From contig JAABQK010000025.1 in NCBI GenBank assembly GCA_011391495.1, positions 1-36,345 of the forward strand: a stretch of 36,345 bases of DNA. Direction: 5' to 3'. The notes under the pieces were generated by a model, which ran no database searches, had not been told where the DNA came from, and was given only the letters and a program-made list of their open reading frames with translations. The stretch comes from Hydrogenophaga sp. GTDB lineage: Bacteria > Pseudomonadota > Gammaproteobacteria > Burkholderiales > Burkholderiaceae_C. Made by a program: the position numbers and the translations under genes. Each line of letters starts with the position of its first letter. Position 1 is the first letter of the stretch. Positions 25,135 to 33,920 of this stretch are shown here, in pieces.

Positions 25135-25188
25135 GCAAGGCCCCCATGTTCCACCGCTGCGCAGGTCGCTCCCCCATCAGGGGTTGCA

Positions 25189-25217
25189 TTGTGTCTTGGG
25201 GCGGCCCGGAGGCACAA
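25189..25217 (+). other. Hairpin in the hisA-hisF spacer
   Basis: TTGTGTCTTGGGG (25189-25201) folds onto CCCGGAGGCACAA (25205-25217) with one G-G mismatch, two G-T pairs and a 3-nt loop. It lies 16 bp before the hisF ATG. A 10-bp palindrome AACCCGGGTT (25221-25230) follows immediately. It could be a dispersed repeat, an RNA-processing site or a translational control element for hisF. Confidence 0.45.
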
Positions 25218-25233
25218 CAGAACCCGGGTTCCC

Positions 25234-26013
25234 ATGCTGGCTAAACGCATCATTCCCTGTCTGGACGTGACCGGTGGCCGCGTGGTCAAGGGTGTCAACT
25301 TTGTCGAACTTCGCGACGCCGGCGACCCGGTGGAAATCGCCGCGCGCTACAACGAGCAGGGTGCGGACGAACTCACCTTCCTGGACATCACCGCCACCAG
25401 CGATGGGCGCGATCTGATCCTGCACATCATCGAGGCCGTGGCTTCGCAGGTGTTCATCCCCTTAACCGTGGGTGGCGGTGTGCGTACCGTTGAGGACGTG
25501 CGCCGCCTGCTCAACGCCGGTGCCGACAAGACCAGTTTCAATTCCGCAGCCATCGCCAATCCGCAGGTGATCCGCGACGCTTCCGGCAAATACGGCTCGC
25601 AGTGCATCGTGGTGGCCATCGATGCGAAGCGCCGCTTCGGGGACGACATGCTGAACCGGGGCGAGGGCTGGGACGTCTACAGCCATGGCGGACGCCAGAA
25701 CACCGGGCTTGACGCAGTGGCCTGGGCAAGGCAGATGGCCGAATTCGGGGCAGGCGAGATCCTGCTCACGAGCATGGACAGGGATGGCACCAAGGCCGGA
25801 TTCGATCTGGCGCTCACACGCGCGGTGGCCGACGCGGTGGACGTGCCTGTGATCGCCTCGGGCGGTGTGGGCAATCTCGATCACCTCGCCGACGGCGTGC
25901 AACAGGGTGGGGCGGATGCGGTGCTGGCCGCCAGCATCTTCCACTATGGCGAGTACACGGTGGCGCAGGCGAAGGCCCGCATGGCCGAGCGCGGCATCCC
26001 GGTTCGAATCTAG
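25234..26013 (+). CDS. hisF: Imidazole glycerol phosphate synthase, cyclase subunit
   Basis: A 259-residue barrel that cyclises PRFAR with ammonia from HisH, giving IGP and AICAR. The N-terminus [20 protein letters not shown] is diagnostic and carries the catalytic aspartate. Other conserved blocks are [47 protein letters not shown] and [12 protein letters not shown]. The frame is open from 25189, but ATG 25234 is the family start. Its TAG stop shares a CTAG palindrome with the stop codon of the convergent LapA-like gene. Confidence 0.98.
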   Translation: MLAKRIIPCLDVTGGRVVKGVNFVELRDAGDPVEIAARYNEQGADELTFLDITATSDGRDLILHIIEAVASQVFIPLTVGGGVRTVEDVRRLLNAGADKTSFNSAAIANPQVIRDASGKYGSQCIVVAIDAKRRFGDDMLNRGEGWDVYSHGGRQNTGLDAVAWARQMAEFGAGEILLTSMDRDGTKAGFDLALTRAVADAVDVPVIASGGVGNLDHLADGVQQGGADAVLAASIFHYGEYTVAQAKARMAERGIPVRI

Positions 26014-26504
26014 GCGCGGTCTTCCCCGGGCGGAAGCTGGCGGTCCAGCCGGTCTTCCAGTTCACCCAGGCCCGCGCTGATCCCGTTCCCCGTCTGTTCA
26101 ATGGTCTGACTGAGTGCAGCCCGAACGCTGTCCATTTTTTCCATGAGCTGGCCTGACAGATCGGCCTCCCGGGTGGCCGATGCCTGCATTTCGCTGCGAA
26201 GGTATTCGCGCAGCTCGGTGAACCGGGAGGCTTCTGCCTTGTCGGCCAGGTTGCGCTGCTCGGTCGCTTCACGCGTGATGCGGCGCACCTCCATCAGGTG
26301 CAGGGTCTGGAAGTACACCAGAGCCAGCAAAAAGATCACAACCACCGCGACCAGCATGCCCAGCAGCACCAGTCCCAGTGGGGCCTGAATCTCGCTCACG
26401 CCCAAATTCAGTCGGCTGGGTTGAAGAATGGCTTCGAAGTTGAGCGCCACAAACGCAGCGATCACCAGAATCAGGGCAATCAGGAGGACGGTTCGGATTT
26501 TCAT
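26010..26504 (-). CDS. LapA-like two-helix inner-membrane protein with coiled coil
   Basis: A 164-residue protein on the opposite strand inside the histidine cluster. Two hydrophobic helices (about residues 4-25 and 44-65) are followed by a charged helical tail rich in Glu, Arg, Gln and Ala, likely a coiled coil facing the cytoplasm. This topology and the N-terminal helix resemble LapA/DUF1049 proteins, which in E. coli act with LapB in LPS assembly; the tail is longer than in E. coli LapA. An SD (GGGAG) precedes the ATG at 26504. The function is an inference from topology only. Confidence 0.7.
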   Translation of the reverse strand: MKIRTVLLIALILVIAAFVALNFEAILQPSRLNLGVSEIQAPLGLVLLGMLVAVVVIFLLALVYFQTLHLMEVRRITREATEQRNLADKAEASRFTELREYLRSEMQASATREADLSGQLMEKMDSVRAALSQTIEQTGNGISAGLGELEDRLDRQLPPGEDRA

Positions 26505-26526
26505 GGAGGCTCTCCCGGTGTTGGTG

Positions 26527-26547
26527 GTTTTTCACGGTGTGAAAAAC
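26527..26547. promoter_or_regulatory. 21-bp palindrome between the LapA-like gene and hisI
   Basis: GTTTTTCAC (26527-26535), a GGT loop, and GTGAAAAAC (26539-26547) form a perfect 9-bp inverted repeat in the divergent intergenic region, 22 bp upstream of the LapA-like ATG. It could be an operator or a transcript hairpin. No T-run terminator pattern is complete. Confidence 0.45.
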
Positions 26548-26603
26548 GTCGGACCCATCCTAACGCGATTCCTGCCTGCTGCCGTGGTGCCGCCCGCGGG
26601 CCA

Positions 26604-26612
26604 TGGTAGATT
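26604..26612 (+). promoter_or_regulatory. Candidate extended -10 of hisI (leaderless start)
   Basis: TGG followed by TAGATT (26607-26612) matches an extended -10 box. The expected transcription start is 26619, the A of the hisI ATG. No SD lies in the short gap, which fits a leaderless mRNA. No clear -35 is seen, as is common with extended -10 promoters. Confidence 0.4.
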
Positions 26613-26618
26613 CAAAGT

Positions 26619-27008
26619 ATGAACTGGCTCGACGCTGTGAAATGGGATGCCCAGGGGCTGGTGCCTGTGATCGCACAGGAAGCCTCCAGTGGGGACGTGC
26701 TGATGTTCGCCTGGATGAACCGGGAGGCGCTTCAGAAAACCGCCGAACTCGGCCGCGCGGTCTATTTCAGTCGTTCGCGCAACAAGCTCTGGTTCAAGGG
26801 TGAAGAATCGGGCCATGTGCAGACGGTGCAGGATATCCGGCTCGACTGCGACAACGATGTGGTGCTGCTCAGGGTGACCCAGCTGGGTCACGATCCCGGC
26901 ATTGCCTGTCACACCGGCCGCCACAGTTGCTTCTTCCAGCGGTACGACGATGGTCAGTGGCGTGTCGTCGATCCGGTGCTCAAAAATCCCGAATCCATTT
27001 ACAAGTGA
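26619..27008 (+). CDS. hisI: Phosphoribosyl-AMP cyclohydrolase
   Basis: A 129-residue zinc enzyme that opens the adenine ring of PR-AMP, the third step of histidine synthesis. Conserved metal-binding sequences are [15 protein letters not shown] and [13 protein letters not shown], holding the zinc cysteines. [12 protein letters not shown] and [16 protein letters not shown] are typical N-terminal blocks. It is not fused to HisE, unlike the enterobacterial HisIE. It restarts the his genes after the antisense LapA-like gene and so probably has its own promoter. Confidence 0.98.
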   Translation: MNWLDAVKWDAQGLVPVIAQEASSGDVLMFAWMNREALQKTAELGRAVYFSRSRNKLWFKGEESGHVQTVQDIRLDCDNDVVLLRVTQLGHDPGIACHTGRHSCFFQRYDDGQWRVVDPVLKNPESIYK

Positions 27009-27015
27009 CTCCTGC

Positions 27016-27381
27016 ATGTCTTCCACAGATGCCCTGGCGCGCCTGGCCGCCATCATTGAAAGCCGCAAACCTGCGCACGGTGGCGATCCCGAGAAAAGCT
27101 ATGTGGCCCGGTTGCTGCACAAGGGGCCGGACGCGTTCCTGAAAAAGATTGGCGAAGAAGCCACCGAAGCCGTGATGGCCGCCAAAGACCTGGACCACGG
27201 AGGCGACGGTCAGAAGCTCGTCAACGAGGTTGCGGACCTCTGGTTCCACTGCATGATTGCGCTCGCGCACTATGGCAAGACGCCGGCCGATGTGGTGGCC
27301 GAATTGGTCCGGCGGGAAGGTCTGAGCGGTCTGGAAGAAAAGGCGCTTCGCAAGGCGCAGGCTCGCGAAGCAGCCGAATGA
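27016..27381 (+). CDS. hisE: Phosphoribosyl-ATP pyrophosphatase
   Basis: A 121-residue stand-alone HisE that hydrolyses PR-ATP to PR-AMP and pyrophosphate, the second step of histidine synthesis. The helical MazG-like core is seen in [36 protein letters not shown] (metal-binding glutamates) and [16 protein letters not shown]. The frame is open from 26902, inside hisI, but ATG 27016 ([13 protein letters not shown]) is the family start, 7 bp after hisI. The pair hisI-hisE acts on consecutive steps. Confidence 0.97.
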   Translation: MSSTDALARLAAIIESRKPAHGGDPEKSYVARLLHKGPDAFLKKIGEEATEAVMAAKDLDHGGDGQKLVNEVADLWFHCMIALAHYGKTPADVVAELVRREGLSGLEEKALRKAQAREAAE

Positions 27382-27410
27382 TGTGCATGCCCCAGTAAGG
27401 AGTTGCCAAC

Positions 27411-27809
27411 GTGTCCCATGAGCAAGACATCATCGATGTGCAGGCGAAGGGCGATCAGCAGGCTGAATCGCTCAAGACCGTTGGCTGGGTCAGCTACCTG
27501 CTGCATCTGATCGTGGCGGTGGCAGCGGTCGTGCCCGGTGCACAGGTCGGTGCCGGTCTGCTGGTCGTCGCGCTGATCATCGATCTGGTCAAAAAATCCG
27601 ATGCACAAGGCACCTGGCAGGCCAGCCATTTCGCATGGCGCATCCGGACGGTGATCTGGGCCGGTGTGCTCTACCTGGTCACCATGCCCCTGTGGTTTCT
27701 GCTGTTGCTGCCCGGCATGATCGCCTGGGCCCTGATTTCCATCTGGTTCCTCTACCGCATCGTCAAGGGCATGGTGCGCATGAACGCCAGCCAGCCCATG
27801 CCCGACTGA
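27411..27809 (+). CDS. DUF4870-like small membrane protein
   Basis: A 132-residue protein with roughly three hydrophobic segments (about 24-45, 47-60 and 78-115), a short polar N-terminus and a polar tail. The layout (GWVSYLLHLI, a loop with KKSDAQGTWQASHFAWRIRT, then a long hydrophobic stretch) resembles DUF4870 proteins, which have no known function. The start is GTG at 27411, supported by a strong SD (TAAGGAG, 27396-27402) 8 nt upstream. It lies between hisE and the HIT-family gene and may be transcribed with both. Confidence 0.8.
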   Translation: MSHEQDIIDVQAKGDQQAESLKTVGWVSYLLHLIVAVAAVVPGAQVGAGLLVVALIIDLVKKSDAQGTWQASHFAWRIRTVIWAGVLYLVTMPLWFLLLLPGMIAWALISIWFLYRIVKGMVRMNASQPMPD

Positions 27810-27821
27810 ACCCTCCGCACC

Positions 27822-28184
27822 ATGAGCGCACACGACCCCCACTGCATTTTCTGCAAGATCATCGCCGGCCAGATTCCGTCGAAGAAGGTTTACGAGGACG
27901 AAGAGATCTTCGCTTTTCACGATATCCACCCCTGGGCGCCGGTCCACTTTCTGCTGGTGCCCAAACAGCACATTGCGTCCATGGCCCAGCTCGCCCCGGA
28001 GCACGAGCGCCTGATGGGGCGCTTGATGCTGCTCGCGCCCAAGCTGGCTGTTGAGCAAGGCTGCAATCCATACCCCGACGGGGGCTTCCGGATGCTGTGC
28101 AACACCGGGATCGAGGGCGGACAGGAGGTGCACCATCTGCATGTCCACATCATGGGCGGACCACGTCCCTGGCTGCGCGGTTGA
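27822..28184 (+). CDS. hinT: HIT-family purine nucleoside phosphoramidase (HinT-like)
   Basis: A 120-residue histidine-triad protein that hydrolyses AMP-type phosphoramidates and adenylates. The triad motif HHLHVHIMGG (H105, H107, H109) is intact and the N-terminal CIFCKIIAGQIPSKKVYEDE is characteristic of HinT. Length is typical. It lies 12 bp after the DUF4870-like gene and just before tatABC, as in many betaproteobacteria where hisIE, hit and tat genes are neighbours. Confidence 0.95.
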   Translation: MSAHDPHCIFCKIIAGQIPSKKVYEDEEIFAFHDIHPWAPVHFLLVPKQHIASMAQLAPEHERLMGRLMLLAPKLAVEQGCNPYPDGGFRMLCNTGIEGGQEVHHLHVHIMGGPRPWLRG

Positions 28185-28255
28185 GGCCCGAAAGCGAGTC
28201 GCGTTGGCTGGGCGGGGATTTCTCCGCGGCGGGGCGCTGAACTCTCGCTCGGGCT

Positions 28256-28261
28256 TAGAAT
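28256..28261 (+). promoter_or_regulatory. Possible -10 of tatA
   Basis: TAGAAT matches the -10 consensus at five of six positions and lies 46 bp before the tatA ATG. No convincing -35 is found, so this is a weak call. An SD (TGGAG) precedes the ATG. Confidence 0.25.
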
Positions 28262-28307
28262 CCCAAGAGCAGCGCTCAGCGCCATATTTCTATATCTGGA
28301 GAAAATC

Positions 28308-28550
28308 ATGGGTTCTTTTTCGATTTGGCACTGGTTGATCGTGCTGTTGATCGTGGTGATGGTGTTTGGCACCAAGAAGCTCAAGAACATCGGCTCGGAT
28401 CTGGGCGGTGCGGTCAAAGGTTTTAAGGACGGCATGAAAGAAGGCGGCCAGGATGCTGCCGATGCCGCGGCAGCGCCGCCAGCGCAGGTGACGCAGGAAA
28501 CGCGCACCGACAAAAACACGATCGACGTTGAAGCGAAGCAAAAAAGCTGA
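28308..28550 (+). CDS. tatA: Sec-independent translocase subunit TatA
   Basis: An 80-residue membrane protein with a short N-terminal helix ([17 protein letters not shown]), the conserved hinge [20 protein letters not shown] (amphipathic helix) and a polar tail. TatA multimerises to form the passage for folded, twin-arginine-tagged proteins. It heads tatABC here. Two hairpins lie between its stop and tatB. Confidence 0.97.
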   Translation: MGSFSIWHWLIVLLIVVMVFGTKKLKNIGSDLGGAVKGFKDGMKEGGQDAADAAAAPPAQVTQETRTDKNTIDVEAKQKS

Positions 28551-28563
28551 TCCCGTGACGTCA

Positions 28564-28615
28564 GCAACGGAGCTTTCATCCGTTGCAGCACCGGCACGGA
28601 CCTGGGTCGCGTGCC
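28564..28615 (+). other. Two tandem hairpins between tatA and tatB
   Basis: The first is GCAACGGA/TCCGTTGC, a perfect 8-bp stem with a 7-nt loop (28564-28586). The second is GGCACGGACC/GGTC-G-CGTGCC, a 10-bp stem with one bulged base and a very tight apex (28593-28615). The palindrome TGACGTCA (28556-28563) directly precedes them. They could limit read-through or protect the tatA 3' end, fitting the known excess of TatA over TatB and TatC; this role is an inference. Confidence 0.5.
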
Positions 28616-28641
28616 ACCATTGCCCGCAGGATGGCTGATAC

Positions 28642-29142
28642 ATGATTGATCTGGGCATTTCCAAACTCGCACTGATCGGGGCGGTGGCGTTGATCGTCAT
28701 CGGGCCCGAGAAGCTGCCACGCGTCGCACGCACAGTGGGCGCCTTGCTGGGCAAGGCCCAGCGATACGTCTCGGACGTCAAGGCTGAGGTCAACCGTTCG
28801 ATGGAGCTCGAAGAGCTCAAGAAGATGAAGGACTCGGTCGAAAGCGCTGCCCGCGACGTGGAGACGTCGGTGCAGAGCAGTGCCAGTGACTTCGAAAAGT
28901 CCTGGTCAGATGCCACGGCAGGCCTCAATGGCACTGCCTATGGATCCGACACCAGCGATGCACTGGGCACGATCGGTTCCGATCTGTATCCGACGTACAA
29001 GCATCCCAAAAAGAACTGGCGCATCAAGCAAAAAGCCATGCCCCAGTGGTTCAAGGCCCGTGCCGGGGTGCGCACGCGCACACAATCCGGCGCGGCCCGC
29101 GTGGCGCGCTTCAGGCCCCGCTCCTCTTCCGCTCCCCGCTGA
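28642..29142 (+). CDS. tatB: Sec-independent translocase subunit TatB
   Basis: A 166-residue protein with the TatB N-terminus [20 protein letters not shown], followed by [20 protein letters not shown], which includes the conserved Glu-Lys-Leu-Pro after the helix. A long charged amphipathic helix follows, then a variable tail with a very basic end ([14 protein letters not shown]). TatB binds TatC and receives the signal peptide. The stop codon overlaps the tatC ATG (TGATG), indicating coupling. Confidence 0.95.
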   Translation: MIDLGISKLALIGAVALIVIGPEKLPRVARTVGALLGKAQRYVSDVKAEVNRSMELEELKKMKDSVESAARDVETSVQSSASDFEKSWSDATAGLNGTAYGSDTSDALGTIGSDLYPTYKHPKKNWRIKQKAMPQWFKARAGVRTRTQSGAARVARFRPRSSSAPR

Positions 29143-29936
29143 TGTCCGATCCCAAAGATTCCACCGACGAACTCGCCGGTACCGAGCAACCGTTTGTCCA
29201 GCACTTGATGGAGCTGCGGGACCGGCTGCTCTATGGCACGGTCGGGCTGATCATCTGCATGGCCTTGCTGGCGGTGTGGCCAGGGCCGAGCGGCCTGATC
29301 GATCTGATTGCGGTGCCCATCCGGGCCCACATGCCACCCGATGCCAAGCTGATTGCGGTGGGCGTTTTCTCGCCTTTCTTTGTGCCTATCAAGGTGCTGG
29401 GCATGGCTGCGCTCCTGTTGTCCCTGCCTTGGTGGATGTACCAGATATGGGCCTTTGTCGCACCAGGCCTGTATGGCCATGAAAAGCGCTTTGCGATTCC
29501 CCTGATCGTGTTGGGCAGCCTGTTGGCCTATGTCGGCATCGCTTTCGTGCAGTTTTTCGTGCTCGACAAGATGTTCGGCTTCATTCAGCAGTTCACGCCG
29601 GCCAGCGTTGCAGCCACTCCTGACATCGCGTCGTATGTGGAAGCGATTCTGTCGCTTTATCTCGCCTTTGGCCTGGCGTTCCAAGTTCCCATTGTCGTGG
29701 TGCTGCTGGTCAAGATGAACATGGTGACGGTGCAGCAGCTGAAGGAATTCCGCGGGTACTTCATCGTGGTGGCGTTCGTGATCGCTGCGGTCGTGACCCC
29801 ACCGGACGTGATTTCGCAACTGGCACTGGCTGTGCCCATGAGCCTCCTGTACGAGTTGGGCATCTGGGGGGCGCACTGGTTTGTCAAACGGACCGCTGCT
29901 CCTGCCGACTCGGCCAGTGAGGATGCCGCCCGATAG
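29142..29936 (+). CDS. tatC: Sec-independent translocase subunit TatC
   Basis: A 264-residue six-helix membrane protein that recognises the twin-arginine signal. The N-terminal cytoplasmic segment FVQHLMELRDRLLYG contains the conserved HL-EL-R signal-binding region, and FFVPIKVLGMAALLLSLPWW, YQIWAFVAPGLYGHEKR and the late segment AAVVTPPDVISQLALAVPM are characteristic. ATG 29142 overlaps the tatB stop; the frame open from 29046 lies in tatB. It converges with the DegS-like gene, leaving only 17 bp between stops. Confidence 0.97.
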   Translation: MSDPKDSTDELAGTEQPFVQHLMELRDRLLYGTVGLIICMALLAVWPGPSGLIDLIAVPIRAHMPPDAKLIAVGVFSPFFVPIKVLGMAALLLSLPWWMYQIWAFVAPGLYGHEKRFAIPLIVLGSLLAYVGIAFVQFFVLDKMFGFIQQFTPASVAATPDIASYVEAILSLYLAFGLAFQVPIVVVLLVKMNMVTVQQLKEFRGYFIVVAFVIAAVVTPPDVISQLALAVPMSLLYELGIWGAHWFVKRTAAPADSASEDAAR

Positions 29937-29953
29937 GTGGGCACACCCCGGTG

Positions 29954-31108
<1,155 letters not shown>

Positions 31109-31214
31109 GGGGAGAGAGGTTTTTCAGGTCTTGAGCTGCCAGCGCCAGATGGTTCGGCAGTTGCTGGGCATCATTGTGCTGCAGATGGTGTCTTGCCCCG
31201 AGGCTTCAAGCGGA

Positions 31215-31256
31215 TTGACCCATATCAATGCGCTTATGCTCCACCCGGGGTGCAAT
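31215..31256 (+). promoter_or_regulatory. FNR/Anr-type class II promoter of the DUF3149-like gene
   Basis: TTGACCCATATCAA (31215-31228) matches the FNR box TTGAT-N4-ATCAA at nine of ten fixed positions. TGCAAT (31251-31256) is a -10-like element. With a start near 31263 the box is centred at -41.5, the position expected for class II activation under oxygen limitation. The box sits about 106 bp upstream of the divergent protease gene, so it could affect that gene too. Confidence 0.55.
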
Positions 31257-31288
31257 GCGAACTGGTCTGACGAGGAATGGAGTCGAAA

Positions 31289-31438
31289 ATGAAAGCGATA
31301 GTGGATCTGTTTTCTACCGATTACGGGCTGGCCAGTATCTCGGGCATCCTGTTCATGATCGGCATGGCGATCTGGTTTTTCCGGTTTTTCACGCGCAAGA
31401 TGAATGAGTCCGAGCGAGCGCAGGGCGTCAAGCGCTGA
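31289..31438 (+). CDS. DUF3149-like single-span membrane peptide (49 residues)
   Basis: A short gene: MKAIVDLFSTDYGLASISG, then a hydrophobic span ILFMIGMAIWFFRFF and a basic/polar tail (TRKMNESERAQGVKR). The pattern of a LFSTD-YGL start, one membrane helix and an RKM end matches my memory of DUF3149 peptides in proteobacteria, which have no assigned function. A good SD (GGAG, 31279-31282) lies 6 nt before the ATG. The FNR-like promoter suggests expression under low oxygen. Single-span respiratory accessory peptides look similar, but a respiratory role is speculation. Confidence 0.8.
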   Translation: MKAIVDLFSTDYGLASISGILFMIGMAIWFFRFFTRKMNESERAQGVKR

Positions 31439-31586
31439 GGTGTCGGCAGGCGCGGTGCACCATCGGTTGCCCTCGCGGTTGGTCCGAATGGATCACGCGA
31501 CGATGTCATACGAGTGCCAGCGCGTGGTGCGGACGGGTCCATGGTGGGTGTCGTCTACCTTGCCTCCGTGCTGACAAGGCTGGTCC

Positions 31587-32363
31587 ATGATGGCTTCTGA
31601 TCCTTGGGTTTCGCGTGCAGCCTTGCTGGCATCGCTTGATGCATTGCTGCAGCCCTCCCAGTTTCACGACTATGGGCCCAATGGCCTGCAGGTGGAGGGA
31701 CGCCGCGAAATCCGCAAACTCGTGACGGGCGTCACAGCGAGTCGGGCGTTGATTGATGCCGCCATCGCTGTCAATGCTGACGCCATTCTGGTGCACCATG
31801 GCTTGTTCTGGCGCGGTCAGGATGGTCGTGTGACCGGGTGGATGAAACAACGCCTGTCCCGCTTGCTGGGGCACGACGTCAATCTGTACGCCTACCACCT
31901 GCCATTGGATGCCCATCCCGAGTTGGGTAACAACGCCCAGCTTGCGCAACGTTTGGGCATTGCCTTGTTTGATGGCGTCCAGGGTCGTTTTGGCGAGCAG
32001 TTGCTCGGGTTCATGGGCGAGCGCCAAGGTCCTTCAGCGGCCGAGCTGGCCTTCCATGTGCAACAAAGCCTGGGTCGCTCCATCACGCTGGTGGCTGACC
32101 CAGACCGTCCGGTGCAGCGTGTCGCCCTTTGCACGGGGGGCGCGCAGGGCTATTTCGAGGCGGCCATCGCAGCTGGTGCTGACGTCTTCATCACCGGTGA
32201 GATATCCGAGCCTCAGGCCCACTACGCCCGAGAGTGTGGGGTGGCCTACATCGCCTGTGGGCACCACGCTTCCGAGCGCTATGGTGCGCCGGCGGTGGGC
32301 GCGCATGTGGCGGCCCAGCTGGGGCTCGAGCATGTTTTCATCGACATTGACAACCCCGCGTGA
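31587..32363 (+). CDS. Nif3-like dinuclear metal-centre hexameric protein
   Basis: A 258-residue member of the Nif3/YbgI family (also annotated GTP cyclohydrolase I type 2-like), which binds two metal ions and forms a ring hexamer; its biological reaction is not settled. Metal-binding blocks are ILVHHGLFWRG, LYAYHLPLDAHPELGNNAQL and near the end FITGEISEPQAHYAREC and ACGHHASERYGAPAVG. The segment LQPSQFHDYGPNGLQVEG is the typical N-terminus. The stop overlaps a GTG in the pdxA frame. The 148-bp spacer before it holds nothing I can assign. Confidence 0.92.
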   Translation: MMASDPWVSRAALLASLDALLQPSQFHDYGPNGLQVEGRREIRKLVTGVTASRALIDAAIAVNADAILVHHGLFWRGQDGRVTGWMKQRLSRLLGHDVNLYAYHLPLDAHPELGNNAQLAQRLGIALFDGVQGRFGEQLLGFMGERQGPSAAELAFHVQQSLGRSITLVADPDRPVQRVALCTGGAQGYFEAAIAAGADVFITGEISEPQAHYARECGVAYIACGHHASERYGAPAVGAHVAAQLGLEHVFIDIDNPA

Positions 32364-32371
32364 GAAGCCTG

Positions 32372-33433
32372 ATGAGCCCAAACCCTGCCTTCGGCACCTT
32401 GCCCGTGGTCCTGACCATGGGCGACCCAGCAGGGGTGGGGCCGGAAATCATCGCCAAGGTTTTTGCCGAGCGGCCCGAATGGCTGCGTGAGGTGGTGGTG
32501 GCGGGCGATGTAGCGACCCTGCAGCGCGCCGTCCAGCTCACACAACTCTCGTCGAGTTCTGCCACAGGGCGCTTGATGCTCGCTCAGATCAACCGCCTGT
32601 CCGATTTCGAACAGGTGCCGCCGGGGTGTCTGGCGGTGGTGCAGGCGTGCAAGTTGCCGCAAACGGTGATGCCCGGGCGGATCAGTGCAGAAGCCGGCCG
32701 CGCCGCTGCAGACTGCATCGGTTTTGCAGCGCAGGCGGCACTTGATGGGCAGGTGTGTGCCGTGGTGACTGCGCCGATTCACAAGGAGGCACTGGCAGCG
32801 GCCGGTGTCGGATACCCAGGTCACACCGAATTGCTGCAGGCGATTGCAGCCGCCCACCAGCGGGTGCCCGTTTCAGAGCTGCCGGTCCGCATGATGCTGA
32901 GTTGCCCGGGGCTGCGCACCGTGCTGGTGAGCATCCATGTTTCGCTGCGCCAGGCCCTGGAGGCGGTGACCATTCCCCAGGTGCTTCAGACCTTGAGAAT
33001 CACGTCGACACACTTTCGGCGTTGTGGCATGCCAGATGTGCGTATCGCGGTCGCCGGGCTGAATCCGCACGCTGGCGAGGGCGGGCTGTTCGGCCGGGAG
33101 GAAATCGACGTGATTGCGCCAGCGGTTGAACAGGCCAGGCGTGAGGGCATCTCGGCCAGCGGACCCCACGCACCGGACACCGTGTTCATGCGTGCGCGAC
33201 AGGGCGAATTTGACGTCGTCGTCGCGATGTACCACGACCAGGGCCTGATCCCGGTCAAGCTGCTGGGTCTTGAACACGGGGTGAACACCACACTGGGCTT
33301 GCCTTTTGTACGCACCAGTCCAGATCATGGTACCGCCTTCGATATTGCGGGCACGGGGCGTGCCAGTCCCGCCAGCCTGATCGCTGCTATCGACGCGGCA
33401 ATGAAGACCCACATATCCGCACCAGGCACGTGA
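32372..33433 (+). CDS. pdxA: 4-hydroxythreonine-4-phosphate dehydrogenase
   Basis: PdxA oxidises 4-phosphohydroxy-threonine in the DXP-dependent pyridoxal phosphate pathway, using NAD and a divalent metal. From ATG 32372 it has 353 residues, a little longer than the common 330. Signatures are LTMGDPAGVGPEIIAKVF, TAPIHKEALAAAGVGYPGHT, a histidine-containing MYHDQGLIPVKLLG metal site and SPDHGTAFDIAGTGRASP. A GTG at 32360 overlapping the preceding stop is an alternative start. It converges with mscL; rsmA (ksgA), a frequent pdxA neighbour, is not here. Confidence 0.96.
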   Translation: MSPNPAFGTLPVVLTMGDPAGVGPEIIAKVFAERPEWLREVVVAGDVATLQRAVQLTQLSSSSATGRLMLAQINRLSDFEQVPPGCLAVVQACKLPQTVMPGRISAEAGRAAADCIGFAAQAALDGQVCAVVTAPIHKEALAAAGVGYPGHTELLQAIAAAHQRVPVSELPVRMMLSCPGLRTVLVSIHVSLRQALEAVTIPQVLQTLRITSTHFRRCGMPDVRIAVAGLNPHAGEGGLFGREEIDVIAPAVEQARREGISASGPHAPDTVFMRARQGEFDVVVAMYHDQGLIPVKLLGLEHGVNTTLGLPFVRTSPDHGTAFDIAGTGRASPASLIAAIDAAMKTHISAPGT

Positions 33434-33440
33434 GACAGAG

Positions 33441-33487
33441 AAAAATCCGTGCCCACCGGAGTGGCGGTGGCCTGGAGCGGCGCCGCT
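33441..33487 (-). terminator. Hairpins between pdxA and mscL, possible mscL terminator
   Basis: The convergent spacer holds CCACCG/CGGTGG (33453-33470, loop of 6) and the 12-bp palindrome AGCGGCGCCGCT (33476-33487). Read on the minus strand, the first hairpin is followed 7 nt later by a run of five T (33445-33441), so it could terminate mscL. The gap before the T-run makes it imperfect. Confidence 0.4.
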
Positions 33488-33491
33488 GGGC

Positions 33492-33920
33492 TTATTTGCG
33501 CAGACTGTCGCGAATTTCGCGCAAGAGCACCACGTCTTCGGGAGTCGGGGCTGGTGCAGCGGGTGCCACGGGTTCGGTGCGCTTCATGCGGTTGATCTGT
33601 TTGACCATCATGAAAATGATGAAAGCCAGAATGATGAAGTTGATGGCCACGGTGATGAAGTTGCCGTACGCCAATGTGGGAACGCCAGCCGCCTTCAGCG
33701 CGGCCAAGGTGGGGGCTGTGCCCTCAGGGATCTTGCCCAGCGTGATGAAAAGGTTGCTGAAATCCAGGTTGCCGAAGGTCCCTCCCACAACGGGCATGAT
33801 CACATCGTCGACCAGTGATCCGACGATCTTGCCGAAGGCGCCACCGATGATCACGCCGACGGCCAGGTCGATCACGTTGCCTTTGACAGCAAATTCCTTG
33901 AACTCTTGCATCATGCCCAT
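33492..33920 (-). CDS. mscL: Large-conductance mechanosensitive channel
   Basis: A 142-residue inner-membrane channel that opens under membrane tension to release solutes during osmotic downshock. The N-terminal helix and first membrane span read [20 protein letters not shown], then [20 protein letters not shown], the strongest MscL signature. The second span ([19 protein letters not shown]) and the C-terminal helix ([17 protein letters not shown]) follow. An SD (GGAGG) precedes the ATG at 33920 by 5 nt. The gene stands alone, convergent with pdxA and divergent from petA across a 249-bp gap in which I see no other gene. Confidence 0.97.
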   Translation of the reverse strand: MGMMQEFKEFAVKGNVIDLAVGVIIGGAFGKIVGSLVDDVIMPVVGGTFGNLDFSNLFITLGKIPEGTAPTLAALKAAGVPTLAYGNFITVAINFIILAFIIFMMVKQINRMKRTEPVAPAAPAPTPEDVVLLREIRDSLRK

